From Bacteroidales bacterium UBA1756 (GTDB lineage: Bacteria; Bacteroidota; Bacteroidia; Bacteroidales; WCHB1-69), in contig DCHI01000007.1 of assembly GCA_002314795.1 (NCBI GenBank), positions 1-64,000 of the forward strand: 64,000 bases of DNA. Direction: 5' to 3'. Made by a program: the position numbers and the translations under genes. The notes under the pieces are model-generated. The model was not told the DNA's origin. It did no database searches and saw only the letters and a program-made list of their open reading frames with translations. Shown here piece by piece: positions 16,786-25,118 of the stretch; within the stretch, counting starts at the first letter, position 1, and each line of letters begins with the position of its first letter.

Positions 16786-16811
16786 AGGCGATGTCCTAAA
16801 AAACACCGCCT
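16786..16811 (-). terminator. intrinsic terminator after SIMPL gene
   Basis: Arms at 16786-16794 and 16803-16811 (AGGCGATGT / ACACCGCCT, one G-U pair), followed on the minus strand by a T run. Lies 25 bp past the stop of the SIMPL gene. Confidence 0.8.
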
Positions 16812-16836
16812 GTAAATCGTTGATTATCTACAAAGA

Positions 16837-17580
16837 CTATTTCACGTAGTAGGTCAGTCTCATATTGATGCTGGCGCGTTTGTTCTTGGAGGAGGTGTTG
16901 AAAGCCCCGCCCCAGGAGTAGTCTTCGTCGGAGGAGTTGGGTGCTGTAATTTGGAAAACGCCCATATTGGCGACTTTCAACCCTGCCAATTTTGAACCGG
17001 CATTCTTGGTGATGGTTTCGGCACGGTTGCGAGCATCTTGGGTTGCTTCGGCCAGCATCTCGATTTTCAAGTCAGCCAATTTTGTGTAGTAATAGTCAGG
17101 ACCATAAGTGTTTACATTGATTCCTTCGTCCAATAACTCTGCAATATTCTGGTAGAGTTTTTCAACCTTTTCAACATTTTTTGATTCAATACGAACATTT
17201 TGTGTGATGGAATAACCTTCAAAAACGTCGAAGCTGCGTTCGGAATTCCGGTCGTATTCGTAGCGGTAATTAGGATTGCACTGAATGGCCTTGAAGTGAA
17301 TTTCGTTTTCCGGGATCCCTTTTCCGATGAGGTATTCCTTTACCGTTTGATTCATCTTTTTGATTTGCTCGTAAGCGGTCTTTTGGTCCATATCTTTTGT
17401 GCTGTAATTGAAATCCCAGACGATGAGGTCGGAGGTGAAGTCACGTTCGGCAAGACCGATAACGGAAACGGTTTTGGTCGGGGCTTTGGCTTGGTAGAAT
17501 GCAACACCGATGGCGATGGAACCTAATACGAAACACACACCGACAATGACACTAATGATGATTCTTGTTTTGTCTGACAT
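16837..17580 (-). CDS. SIMPL domain protein, membrane anchored
   Basis: 247-aa protein beginning MSDKTRIIISVIVGVCFVLG, a single N-terminal membrane helix followed by a periplasmic SIMPL/DUF541 domain (KTVSVIGLAERDFTSDLIVW ... YSITQNVRIESKNVEKVEKL ... EATQDARNRAETITKNAGSK). The family (kinase-interacting SIMPL and BP26/OMP28-like) has no settled biochemical role. The open frame extends 24 codons upstream to 17652, but that would start inside the fusA terminator stem and precede the membrane helix with non-signal residues, so the ATG at 17578-17580 is preferred. Confidence 0.85.
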   Translation of the reverse strand: MSDKTRIIISVIVGVCFVLGSIAIGVAFYQAKAPTKTVSVIGLAERDFTSDLIVWDFNYSTKDMDQKTAYEQIKKMNQTVKEYLIGKGIPENEIHFKAIQCNPNYRYEYDRNSERSFDVFEGYSITQNVRIESKNVEKVEKLYQNIAELLDEGINVNTYGPDYYYTKLADLKIEMLAEATQDARNRAETITKNAGSKLAGLKVANMGVFQITAPNSSDEDYSWGGAFNTSSKNKRASINMRLTYYVK

Positions 17581-17623
17581 AATGGTGATTTTTAAGGGGT
17601 TGATAAAAATAAATTGGACGTAA

Positions 17624-17658
17624 AACGGCTTGCACATTCTAATATTGTGCAAGCCGTT
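17624..17658 (-). terminator. intrinsic terminator after fusA
   Basis: Perfect 13-bp arms at 17624-17636 and 17646-17658 (AACGGCTTGCACA / TGTGCAAGCCGTT) with a short T run on the minus strand, 30 bp past the fusA stop. Confidence 0.85.
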
Positions 17659-17688
17659 CTATTTGTTTTCACATCTTGTATGCCGCCG

Positions 17689-19779
17689 CTATTTCCCTTG
17701 CGCTTTGGCACGTTCTTCGTCTTGCCGTTTCTTGATGATTTCGGCCTGACGGTCCGCCGGCATCTGCATATATTGGTAGAATTCCATCGAATAGTTGGCA
17801 CGGCCAGAGGTGATGTTGCGAAGCGCGGTCGCATAGCCGAACATTTCCATCAACGGAATGAAACCGTCCAACTTTTGTGAACCCTTTCTGAAACGACGCA
17901 TATTTTCAATACGGCCACGGCGCTTGTTCAAGTCGCGTGTGACATTTCCAATGTAGTCGTCCGGTGTGTTGACTTCCACCTTCATCACCGGCTCCATAAT
18001 GATCGGGTTGGCTTGGCGGAACGCTTGTTTGAAACACATAGCGGCACAAGTCTGGAACGCCATATCGCTGGAGTCAACGGGGTGGAAACTACCATCTACT
18101 AATACGCATTTGACATCCACAACCGGATAGCCGGCGATGGGGCTCTTTTCCATCGCTTTCATCAAACCTTTTTGGATGGAGGGCAAATACTCTTTGGGAA
18201 CAACGCCGCCTTTGGTAACATCAACGAACTCAAAACCTTTGCCAGGGTTCGGTTCGAAACGGATGACCGTGTGTGCAAACTGGCCTTTACCACCCGTCTG
18301 CTTAACGTGACGATAGTTGCACTCTTTTTCGGTGGTGATAGTTTCTCTGAATGAGACGGACGGTTCTCCCACCGTAATCGGTACTTTAAATTCATCGCGG
18401 ATGCGTTCCACGAGGATTTCCAGGTGAAGTTCGCCCATACCCGCGATGATGGTCTCTTCGGTCTCTTCGTCAAAATGGGAATGGAAGGAGGGGTCTTCGT
18501 TCGTGAGCTTGGCGAGGGCCTCACCCAACTTGTTACGACTTTTTTTGTCGTCCAATTCCAGTTTCATCTCAATAACGGCGGGGGGGACGGCGATAGACTC
18601 TAACAAAATCGGTTGGTTCTCATCGCAGAGCGTATCTCCGGTACGAGTGAGTTTCATTCCGACGAGCGCTACGATTTCACCGGCTTCGGCTTCTGTGATT
18701 TCTTCACGTTCTTTGGCCTTGATACGGAAAATACGACCGATGCGTTCCGTCTTTCCTTTATTCGTATTGTAAACCGTCATACCGCTGGTGATTTTTCCAC
18801 TGAAGATACGGATGAAGGTTTGCTGGCCGACGTACGGGTCGTTGATAAGTTTGAATGCTAAAGCGGCTACGGGTTCGTTGGCAGTGGGGTGTAGTTGGAA
18901 CGTTTTCTCTTCATCGTCCGGATCGTGGGCAATGACGGCGCCCAAATCGGTAGGAGAGGGGAGGTAGTCGACGACGGCATCCAACAGCAGCTGGATGCCC
19001 TTGTTTTTGTAAGCGGCGCCGCACAAGACGGGCGTCACAAGCAGTTTGATGGTGGATTCTCGGATGGCCTTTTTCAGTTGCTTCTCTTCCACATCCGAAC
19101 CCTCCAAATAGAGCATCGCGATTTCGTCATCGAAGTCAGCCAATTTTTCAATCATTGCGTTGCGGGCTTCCTTGGCCTGTGGCAAAAGTTCTTGAGGAAT
19201 TTCGCTGACGATGCGCTCTTTTTCTTTGAAAGTGATGGACTTCATTGTAACGAGGTCAATCATTCCCTGAAATTCACTTTCGGCGCCGATGGGCATTTGA
19301 ATGGGCATTGCGTTGGCTCCGAGGTATTTCCCCATTTGAGCGACCACCTCGCCGAAGTTGGCGCCCACGCGGTCCATCTTGTTGACGAAGGCGATACGGG
19401 GAACGCGATATTTGTCGGCTTGGTTCCAGACGGTTTCGCTCTGCGGTTCCACGCCGCCGACAGCGCAGAAAACGGCGACCATTCCGTCGATGACGCGCAA
19501 CGAACGTTCCACCTCGATGGTGAAGTCAACGTGGCCGGGAGTGTCAATCAGGTTGATCTGGTGGTCGTTCCAGTGTGCGGTGATGGCTGCGGAGGCGATG
19601 GTGATGCCTCGTTCCTGTTCCTGTTTCATAAAGTCCATCGTGGCTTGCCCGTCGTGGGTTTCTCCCACTTTGCGGTTGACGCCGGTGAAAAACAGGATTC
19701 TTTCGGAAACCGTGGTCTTGCCAGCATCAATGTGGGCGGCAATTCCGATGTTTCTTAACTTCGAAATGTTATTGCTCAT
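17689..19779 (-). CDS. fusA: translation elongation factor G
   Basis: GTPase that drives translocation of the ribosome. The 696-aa protein has the complete G domain (AHIDAGKTT G1 near residues 15-23, DTPGHVDF G3, NKMD G4) followed by domains II-V (FETHEEs replaced by DPSFHSHFDEET, GMGELHLEIL, VSFRETIT, QTGGKGQFAH). No ribosomal-protein gene flanks it, whereas the canonical gene usually sits between rpsG and rpsJ/tuf. It may therefore be the sole relocated copy or a second paralogue. Bacteroides are known to carry an EF-G2; which type this is cannot be settled here. Followed by a strong terminator and preceded by a -7 box. Confidence 0.93.
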   Translation of the reverse strand: MSNNISKLRNIGIAAHIDAGKTTVSERILFFTGVNRKVGETHDGQATMDFMKQEQERGITIASAAITAHWNDHQINLIDTPGHVDFTIEVERSLRVIDGMVAVFCAVGGVEPQSETVWNQADKYRVPRIAFVNKMDRVGANFGEVVAQMGKYLGANAMPIQMPIGAESEFQGMIDLVTMKSITFKEKERIVSEIPQELLPQAKEARNAMIEKLADFDDEIAMLYLEGSDVEEKQLKKAIRESTIKLLVTPVLCGAAYKNKGIQLLLDAVVDYLPSPTDLGAVIAHDPDDEEKTFQLHPTANEPVAALAFKLINDPYVGQQTFIRIFSGKITSGMTVYNTNKGKTERIGRIFRIKAKEREEITEAEAGEIVALVGMKLTRTGDTLCDENQPILLESIAVPPAVIEMKLELDDKKSRNKLGEALAKLTNEDPSFHSHFDEETEETIIAGMGELHLEILVERIRDEFKVPITVGEPSVSFRETITTEKECNYRHVKQTGGKGQFAHTVIRFEPNPGKGFEFVDVTKGGVVPKEYLPSIQKGLMKAMEKSPIAGYPVVDVKCVLVDGSFHPVDSSDMAFQTCAAMCFKQAFRQANPIIMEPVMKVEVNTPDDYIGNVTRDLNKRRGRIENMRRFRKGSQKLDGFIPLMEMFGYATALRNITSGRANYSMEFYQYMQMPADRQAEIIKKRQDEERAKAQGK

Positions 19780-19828
19780 TCTTTATCTATTTGATTTATA
19801 GTTATTTAATACTCTTGATAATCGGCCG

Positions 19829-19836
19829 CAAAGATA
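19829..19836 (-). promoter_or_regulatory. -7 box for fusA
   Basis: TATCTTTG on the minus strand fits TAnnTTTG, 49 bp before the ATG at 19779. Confidence 0.6.
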
Positions 19837-19933
19837 CAACTTTCTATTGAATTGCCTCCTTTTTTTAAAATTAATAATTTATAGTTAATTAAGAAACGAA
19901 GAAACTAAGTTCGTCCACCGGGGCTGCATCAAA

Positions 19934-20052
19934 AAAGTAGGAAGTAAGAAGTAGAAAGTAGGAAGTAAGAAGTAGAAAGTATGAAGTAGGAAGTAAGAAG
20001 TAGGAAGTAAGAAGTATGAAGTAGAAAGTATGAAGTAAGAAGTATGAAGTAG
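19934..20052. repeat. 7-bp tandem repeat array, 17 units
   Basis: Seventeen uninterrupted heptamers of consensus RAAGTAR (for example GAAGTAG, GAAGTAA, AAAGTAT, GAAGTAT). Only the first and last two positions vary. The array is flanked by two copies of CGGGGCTGCA (19922-19928 region and 20091-20100). It opens spurious reading frames on the minus strand. Confidence 0.9.
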
Positions 20053-20338
20053 GGGCTCCACATTGTGCGTTATATCGTGGCCAGCCCCGACGGGGCTGCA
20101 CATCAGTAACCCCGTACAAGGACGATAGTCCGCAGTGCGGGGAGAGTCCGCCGTAGGAACGTCACATTGTGGCGTCCCTTCACAGAGGCGCGGCACGTGC
20201 GATAGGATGTAAAAGTCACCGTGCCATCTGCCGCGCAAATGACACCGCCGCGCGAAGAGAGACGTTTCATGAAACGTCTGTACGTTTGAAAGCCCGACGG
20301 CGACCAACGGGAGCCGGAACGCCCAAGTGAGTATGAAA
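20053..20338. repeat. GC-rich gene-free block with several palindromes
   Basis: No convincing gene is seen. Palindromes: 20082-20098 (CAGCCCCG-A-CGGGGCTG, perfect 8-bp arms); 20153-20177, a copy of the dispersed element GTAGGRACGTCACATTGTGG(CGTCC); and 20260-20279, a perfect 20-bp palindrome AGACGTTTCATGAAACGTCT. The last resembles a widespread dispersed repeat of Bacteroidetes, from memory. Together with the flanking 7-bp and 9-bp arrays this fills the gap between fusA and the first TonB gene (19780-20512). Confidence 0.7.
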
Positions 20339-20374
20339 GTTTGTAAAGTTTATAAAGTTTGTAAAGTTTATAAA
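20339..20374 (+). repeat. 9-bp tandem repeat array, 4 units
   Basis: Alternating GTTTGTAAA and GTTTATAAA, four units. It is the same family as the arrays at gene ends elsewhere in the window, but here it lies about 140 bp upstream of a start codon rather than after a stop. Confidence 0.85.
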
Positions 20375-20512
20375 GTAATTAGGAGAGGAAAAAGAGGGTA
20401 ATTCTTGAAATAATAAAAATTTCGCTGAAGAAAACAATAATTTCGCTGAAGATACGTTGTATATCAAATAGCTACAGAAACCCTTTTATTCACCCCTATA
20501 AATCCCTTAGCT

Positions 20513-21205
20513 ATGCGTAACAAAAAAAGTTTTAAAGCAGATTTGGAAAAAAGAAAAATCCTCTTTTTCGCGGTGGGTTGCATCATCGCTTTTTCTCTTT
20601 CCTGGATTAGTTTGGACTTGTTAGCAACGAAACCAAACGTTAAGCCCGTCTTCTTAGACGAACCCGCCTTGGCGGTTCAAGAGGAGTATCTTCCACCGGA
20701 AGTAGATAAAAAAGTGGAAGAACCTCTCCGTCAGGAGATTCAAAAAATGGCTTCCGAGATGCTTTTTTCCATCGTGAAGAACAATGAAGTGGAGACGTTC
20801 TCGAGTCTTTTCCCGGTTGAGTACGACCCTGACCTGACCGTAGTGGATTGGGATGAGACGGAAGTTGTGCCGGAACCTATTGATGATGAGATTTATACGT
20901 TTGTTGAGGTGATGCCCGAATTTCCGGGAGGAATGCCCGCACTGAACGACTTTCTCCGTTCCCATTTGAAGTATCCGGCTCCCGCCGTTGAAGCGGGCGC
21001 ACAAGGTACGGTTCTGGTGGAATTTGTCGTCGAAAAGGACGGCAGTGTCAGCGGATCCAAAGTCGTTGTCTCAGCGTTCCCAGCCTTGGATGCGGAAGCA
21101 CTTCGCGTCGTTAGCTCCCTCCCAAAATGGAAACCGGGTGCTGCCAACGGACGCCCCGTGCGCGTCTATTACAACGTCCCCATCCATTTCAGTCTAAGTA
21201 ACTAA
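20513..21205 (+). CDS. TonB-family protein
   Basis: Energy transducer that would link the inner-membrane proton motive force to outer-membrane receptors. 230 aa: short cytoplasmic start MRNKKSFKADLEKRK, one membrane helix (ILFFAVGCIIAFSLSWISLD), a periplasmic acidic linker with many Pro/Glu, then a C-terminal TonB domain with MPEFPGGMPALNDFLRSHLK, GTVLVEFVVEKDGSV and the YxVPI-like end YYNVPIHF. It is one of two tandem paralogues of identical length. No exbB/exbD is next to it. A terminator (21221-21257) separates the two genes. Confidence 0.92.
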   Translation: MRNKKSFKADLEKRKILFFAVGCIIAFSLSWISLDLLATKPNVKPVFLDEPALAVQEEYLPPEVDKKVEEPLRQEIQKMASEMLFSIVKNNEVETFSSLFPVEYDPDLTVVDWDETEVVPEPIDDEIYTFVEVMPEFPGGMPALNDFLRSHLKYPAPAVEAGAQGTVLVEFVVEKDGSVSGSKVVVSAFPALDAEALRVVSSLPKWKPGAANGRPVRVYYNVPIHFSLSN

Positions 21206-21220
21206 TTGATTAGTAGATAT

Positions 21221-21257
21221 GGAGGAATATTTAAAACGAATATTCCTCCATTTTTTT
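21221..21257 (+). terminator. intrinsic terminator after first TonB gene
   Basis: Perfect 11-bp arms 21221-21231 and 21239-21249 (GGAGGAATATT / AATATTCCTCC) followed by seven T. Confidence 0.9.
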
Positions 21258-21307
21258 GGAAAGAAAATTTTATTTTTTGAGGGTGGCTTCCGTATTCAAA
21301 ATTTTTA

Positions 21308-21315
21308 TACTTTTG
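21308..21315 (+). promoter_or_regulatory. -7 box for second TonB gene
   Basis: TACTTTTG fits TAnnTTTG, 35 bp before the chosen ATG at 21350. Confidence 0.65.
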
Positions 21316-21349
21316 CCCGCTATTTTTGTTCACTATAAATCATTGTCTT

Positions 21350-22042
21350 ATGGCAAATAAAAAATCATTTAAAGCTGACCTTGAAAAGAGAAAAATTATC
21401 TTTTTTGCAGTCGGCTGTATTGTGGCTATGTCACTCTCTTGGGTGTGCTTGGATTTGTTGGCCACCACAGAAAAAAAGGTAGATGTTATCCAAGATGAAG
21501 CAGAAGCAGCAACGGTTGACGAATACACGCCACCGGAAACTGACGAAAAACCGCAAGAGCAGAAACAGGAAGAAGTTCAACAGCAAAATACGGAAATCAT
21601 CCTTAACATTGTAGAAAATACTGCTAAAGCTGACTTTGATTTCAATTTCGGTCAGGATGTTACGGATGAAATGACGATTGACGAATGGGAAGCTCCCGAA
21701 GTCGTTGAAGAAGTTGCTGCCGAAGAACCTCCGGTACGCTTTGTAGAACAGATGCCCGAATTTCCTGGTGGTATGCCCGCTTTGAATCAATATCTTCGCG
21801 AACATCTCCAGTATCCGGCTGCCGCTCGTGACGCAGGTGCTATGGGTACGGTGTTGGTTGAGTTCGTCGTTGAAAAAGACGGCAGTGTCAGTAACGCGAA
21901 GGTCGTCGTTTCTCAGTTCCCCGCTTTGGACGAAGAAGCTCTCCGCGTAGTTCGCTCGCTTCCGAAATGGAAACCGGGCGAAAGCAATGGCCGCAAGGTC
22001 CGTGTTTTCTACAACGTTCCGATTAAGTTCGATTTGCAATAA
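21350..22042 (+). CDS. TonB-family protein (tandem paralogue)
   Basis: 230 aa when started at the ATG of MANKKSFKADLEKRK (21350), exactly the length and alignment of the preceding TonB protein; the frame stays open 8 codons further upstream but that extension is not conserved between the copies and runs toward the -7 box. Membrane helix IIFFAVGCIVAMSLSWVCLD, a Glu/Gln/Pro-rich linker, then the TonB domain (MPEFPGGMPALNQYLREHLQ, GTVLVEFVVEKDGSVSNAKV, FYNVPIKF). The ends are nearly identical to the paralogue while the linkers differ, so the two may serve different receptors or have a dosage role. Confidence 0.92.
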   Translation: MANKKSFKADLEKRKIIFFAVGCIVAMSLSWVCLDLLATTEKKVDVIQDEAEAATVDEYTPPETDEKPQEQKQEEVQQQNTEIILNIVENTAKADFDFNFGQDVTDEMTIDEWEAPEVVEEVAAEEPPVRFVEQMPEFPGGMPALNQYLREHLQYPAAARDAGAMGTVLVEFVVEKDGSVSNAKVVVSQFPALDEEALRVVRSLPKWKPGESNGRKVRVFYNVPIKFDLQ

Positions 22043-22065
22043 TCGTTTTACACATAATTATAAAG

Positions 22066-22096
22066 GAGGATGATTCAGCGTCATCCTCTTTTTTTT
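22066..22096 (+). terminator. intrinsic terminator after second TonB gene
   Basis: Arms 22066-22073 and 22081-22088 (GAGGATGA / TCATCCTC) followed by eight T. Confidence 0.85.
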
Positions 22097-22110
22097 GCCA
22101 AAAAAATAAG

Positions 22111-22118
22111 TAAGTTTG
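22111..22118 (+). promoter_or_regulatory. -7 box for sulfatase gene
   Basis: TAAGTTTG fits TAnnTTTG, 22 bp before the TTG start at 22141, implying a very short leader. Confidence 0.55.
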
Positions 22119-22140
22119 CACCCTCAAATTATCCAAGACA

Positions 22141-24093
22141 TTGAAGAACAAAACACTTTCTCTGGTTTTTACCGGACTCGCTTTCATCGCCTTCCTCCAT
22201 TTGACGGCACTGCTGCTGCTGACCGTCGTGAGGATTCTGTTCATCGTTTTTTGTTCCCCCGCAGACGGCAATTCCTTCGGGCTGATACTCCGTTCCATCG
22301 CTATCGGTCTGCAATTTGACAACTGGGTTTTGTCGTTCATCACGGCGCTCCCGTTGACCGTTGTGGGCATTGCTACTTTGGCCGGCGTCGCTCCGAAAAA
22401 ACTGAAAATTCCGGTCAACGTGTGGTATTTTACGTTCGTCATCCCCGTTTTTATCCTCGGAATTGCGGACATCCCCTACTTTTTGTATTTCAATGACCAT
22501 ATCAACATCGGGAGTTTTTCGTGGTTCGCCTTTGCCAAGGATACCTTCGGAATGATTTTCTTGGATTGGCACAATTACTTGTATTTGTCGTTAGTGGTCA
22601 TTTTTTCTTTTCTATTCATTTTCAATATTTTAAGAATAGAAAAAATTATTTTTTCAAGACAAGAAGAGGTCGTTCCTGCCCGTCGGCGGCTGAAATGGAT
22701 TCCGATGTTCTTGCTGATGGGGGCCGCCTGTTTTGCAGGAATGCGCGGAAGTTTTCAACGGTACCCGCTCCGAATTGGCGTCGCTTATTTCAGTGACAAC
22801 AATTTTTATAACCGCGTGGGCCTGAATCCGGTTTTCAACATCGTGGAAAGTTGCAAATACTATTTCGATGAGTCGGCGCCCGAAATCAGTGAAGTTGATG
22901 TGAACCAAGCGTTGCTTTTTGTTCAAAAAGAGTTGGAAATCAATGTTTCTGATAAGAATTATCATTCTTCTTTTCCTTTAAAAAGAAAGATTATTTTTCA
23001 AGAAGAAGGGGAAAAGTACAATGTGGTTGTTATCCTGATGGAGTCGGTGGCGACGGCTGACCTGGAACGGACTTATAATGGAAAGCCGGTGATGCCGTTC
23101 CTTTCACAACTACGAAATAACTCGCTTTATTTCAGTAATTTCTATTCTGCTGGCAATCACACCAATTGTGGAATTACCGCCACACTTTATGGGTACACGC
23201 CCGATTTTGCCAAGCCCACGATGACGGTGCCTTCTACGCGCTATACCGGTCTGCCCGATGCCCTGAAAAAGTTAGGATACAAAAATCATTTTTTCATTAC
23301 GGGAAATCCTCAGTACGACCGGATGAATTCGTTTTTGTACGACAACCACTTTGAACGGCTTCATTCCTCGTATGATTATCCTAACAGCAAGCAAGTCAAT
23401 AATTTCGGAGTTGCCGATGACTATCTTTTTGAGTACGGACTCCAGAAGTTGGATGAATTGGCAAAGAGCACGGCGCCGTTTTTTGCTACTTTCCTCACCG
23501 TCAGCAACCACCCGCCGTACATCATTCCCGACGAGTACAAGAATTGTGGTGCAACCGACCACGAACGGATTTTGGCTTTTGCCGACCATTGTCTCCAACA
23601 GTTTGTGGAGTCGGCTCAAAAGCGTTCGTGGGGACCAAAAACGCTGTTCGTTCTGTTAGGCGACCACGGAAATTTAGATGGTAACAATCTGTATGATATG
23701 CCGTTGCAGTACAATCACATCCCCTGTTTTGTCATCGGTCCTGATGAAATAGTAAAGTCGGAGACTTGTGAAACGCCCGGTAGCCAAATCGACCTCGGCG
23801 CCACCTTGATGGGACTGTTGCATCTTTCATACACCGACAATTCGATGGGAACAAACCTGATGGAACGTCCGAAAAAATATGCTTATTTTGTCGGTGACAA
23901 TCACATCGGCTGCTGCGACGGAACCTATTTTTTCTGTCATAACATCAACAGTAAGAATGACTTTCTATACAAGATTGGTGATTCAGAAAATCTTGCTTCT
24001 GCGCTTTCATCGAAAACGGAAGAGATGAGACAGTACTGCTATCGGATGATGGCGGTTAACAATGCGGCTAAAAAACAAAAGTGGACAGAATGA
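22141..24093 (+). CDS. LTA synthase family sulfatase/phosphotransferase
   Basis: 650-aa inner-membrane protein with about five N-terminal membrane segments (to about residue 200) and a large periplasmic alkaline-phosphatase-superfamily domain. Motifs: VVVILMESVATADLERT (metal-binding Glu), SAGNHTNCGITATLYGYTPD (Thr nucleophile region), TVSNHPPYIIP, and LLGDHGNLDGNN (metal Asp-His). In Gram-negatives such enzymes usually move phosphoethanolamine or phosphoglycerol from phospholipid to lipid A or periplasmic glycans; the acceptor here is unknown. A TTG start at 22141 is taken because no ATG lies between the -7 box and the membrane segment and MKNKTLSLVF gives a normal positive start. Confidence 0.88.
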   Translation: MKNKTLSLVFTGLAFIAFLHLTALLLLTVVRILFIVFCSPADGNSFGLILRSIAIGLQFDNWVLSFITALPLTVVGIATLAGVAPKKLKIPVNVWYFTFVIPVFILGIADIPYFLYFNDHINIGSFSWFAFAKDTFGMIFLDWHNYLYLSLVVIFSFLFIFNILRIEKIIFSRQEEVVPARRRLKWIPMFLLMGAACFAGMRGSFQRYPLRIGVAYFSDNNFYNRVGLNPVFNIVESCKYYFDESAPEISEVDVNQALLFVQKELEINVSDKNYHSSFPLKRKIIFQEEGEKYNVVVILMESVATADLERTYNGKPVMPFLSQLRNNSLYFSNFYSAGNHTNCGITATLYGYTPDFAKPTMTVPSTRYTGLPDALKKLGYKNHFFITGNPQYDRMNSFLYDNHFERLHSSYDYPNSKQVNNFGVADDYLFEYGLQKLDELAKSTAPFFATFLTVSNHPPYIIPDEYKNCGATDHERILAFADHCLQQFVESAQKRSWGPKTLFVLLGDHGNLDGNNLYDMPLQYNHIPCFVIGPDEIVKSETCETPGSQIDLGATLMGLLHLSYTDNSMGTNLMERPKKYAYFVGDNHIGCCDGTYFFCHNINSKNDFLYKIGDSENLASALSSKTEEMRQYCYRMMAVNNAAKKQKWTE

Positions 24094-24106
24094 TAGAAAA
24101 AAGTGC

Positions 24107-24114
24107 TACTTTTG
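24107..24114 (+). promoter_or_regulatory. -7 box for T9SS protein/dus genes
   Basis: TACTTTTG fits TAnnTTTG, 37 bp before the ATG at 24151. Confidence 0.65.
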
Positions 24115-24150
24115 CGGCCTGTTTTGAATTTTTAAAACAATAATATAATT

Positions 24151-25113
24151 ATGAAAAAGTTTTTCACACTGCTTTGCACCCTTTTGGCTGCACAAATTCT
24201 TTATGGACAAACCATTACAAACGCCGGTTTTGAGGAATGGACGGACAATACCCACGCCGTAGGTTGGAATTCCTCTTTCGAGGCCTCTTTTACTTATTCC
24301 TATATGGGTATTCCTCTTCCAATCACCATTGATTTTAATGCGGTACAAAAATTTACAGATGCGGTCCACGGAGGTAATTTTGCTGTGGAAGTCATCCCGC
24401 AACAGGCGTCCGTTCTGACTTCATCTTTCAATCTTCCTGGTATCGTGCAATTAGGACAATTTAACACGGACTCTCTCGGTACGATGGATTTCAGCACGAT
24501 TGATATTGATAATTTTGATTTCACTCAGTTCATTTATGGTGGAATTGCCTGCGGTCAATTGCCGACCAAAGCGACTGCGTGGGTGATGTACGCGCCGGTT
24601 GATGGCGATACGCTTCTGGCGGGTGTCATCGCCACACGTTGGAACAACGGACAGCGAGAAATCGTTGCACAGGGCGAGTACACCAATAACAATCCTATCG
24701 ACCAATATACGCAAATAGAAATTCCTTTTACTGTAAAACCGGGAATGGAGGGCGTGAATCCAGATACTGTCAACATCATTTTCTGTACGTCAAGAAGAAG
24801 TACGAACGAAAATACTCGTCTCTATATAGATGATGTAGAGCTTGTTATGGGAGGAACAGGCATTTTTGAAGTCGGGAATCTTCCCATTTTCAATGTCCAG
24901 CCCAACCCCGCCACCGATTTTATCGTAGTAACACCTATTTCAGACGAACCTTACGCAGTTCGGATGTACGACCTTAATGGTAAGTTGGTTTGGGCCGAAA
25001 ACGGCTTGGCAGGAAGTACTCGTTTCCCCGTTTCTGAAATGGCAAAAGGAACCTATCTGTTGCAAGTGAAACAAGGGGCCAACGTCCGTACGCAAAAAGT
25101 CATACTCAACTAA
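24151..25113 (+). CDS. T9SS-sorted secreted protein, PCMD-like domain
   Basis: 320-aa exported protein. Signal peptide MKKFFTLLCTLLAAQILYGQ is followed by a beta-rich region beginning TNAGFEEWTDNTHAVGWNSS, a pattern of putative carbohydrate-metabolism (PCMD-like) domains in Bacteroidetes, with RLYIDDVELV at its end. The last ~75 residues are a type A T9SS sorting domain: FNVQPNPATDFIVV, MYDLNGKLVW, KGTYLLQVKQ, QKVILN. It should be secreted through the outer membrane and anchored on the surface. Substrate unknown. The Dus gene starts 5 bp after its stop, so they are probably co-transcribed by proximity only. Confidence 0.85.
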   Translation: MKKFFTLLCTLLAAQILYGQTITNAGFEEWTDNTHAVGWNSSFEASFTYSYMGIPLPITIDFNAVQKFTDAVHGGNFAVEVIPQQASVLTSSFNLPGIVQLGQFNTDSLGTMDFSTIDIDNFDFTQFIYGGIACGQLPTKATAWVMYAPVDGDTLLAGVIATRWNNGQREIVAQGEYTNNNPIDQYTQIEIPFTVKPGMEGVNPDTVNIIFCTSRRSTNENTRLYIDDVELVMGGTGIFEVGNLPIFNVQPNPATDFIVVTPISDEPYAVRMYDLNGKLVWAENGLAGSTRFPVSEMAKGTYLLQVKQGANVRTQKVILN

Positions 25114-25118
25114 CGAAG

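Noticed and set aside
17581..17652. Upstream start for the SIMPL gene
   Set aside because: The extension begins inside the fusA terminator stem and puts non-signal residues ahead of the membrane helix.
19885..20307. Open frame encoding TSYFLLPTSYFLL-type repeats
   Set aside because: It is produced by the 7-bp array and has no signal, promoter or conserved domain; frames open in several registers.
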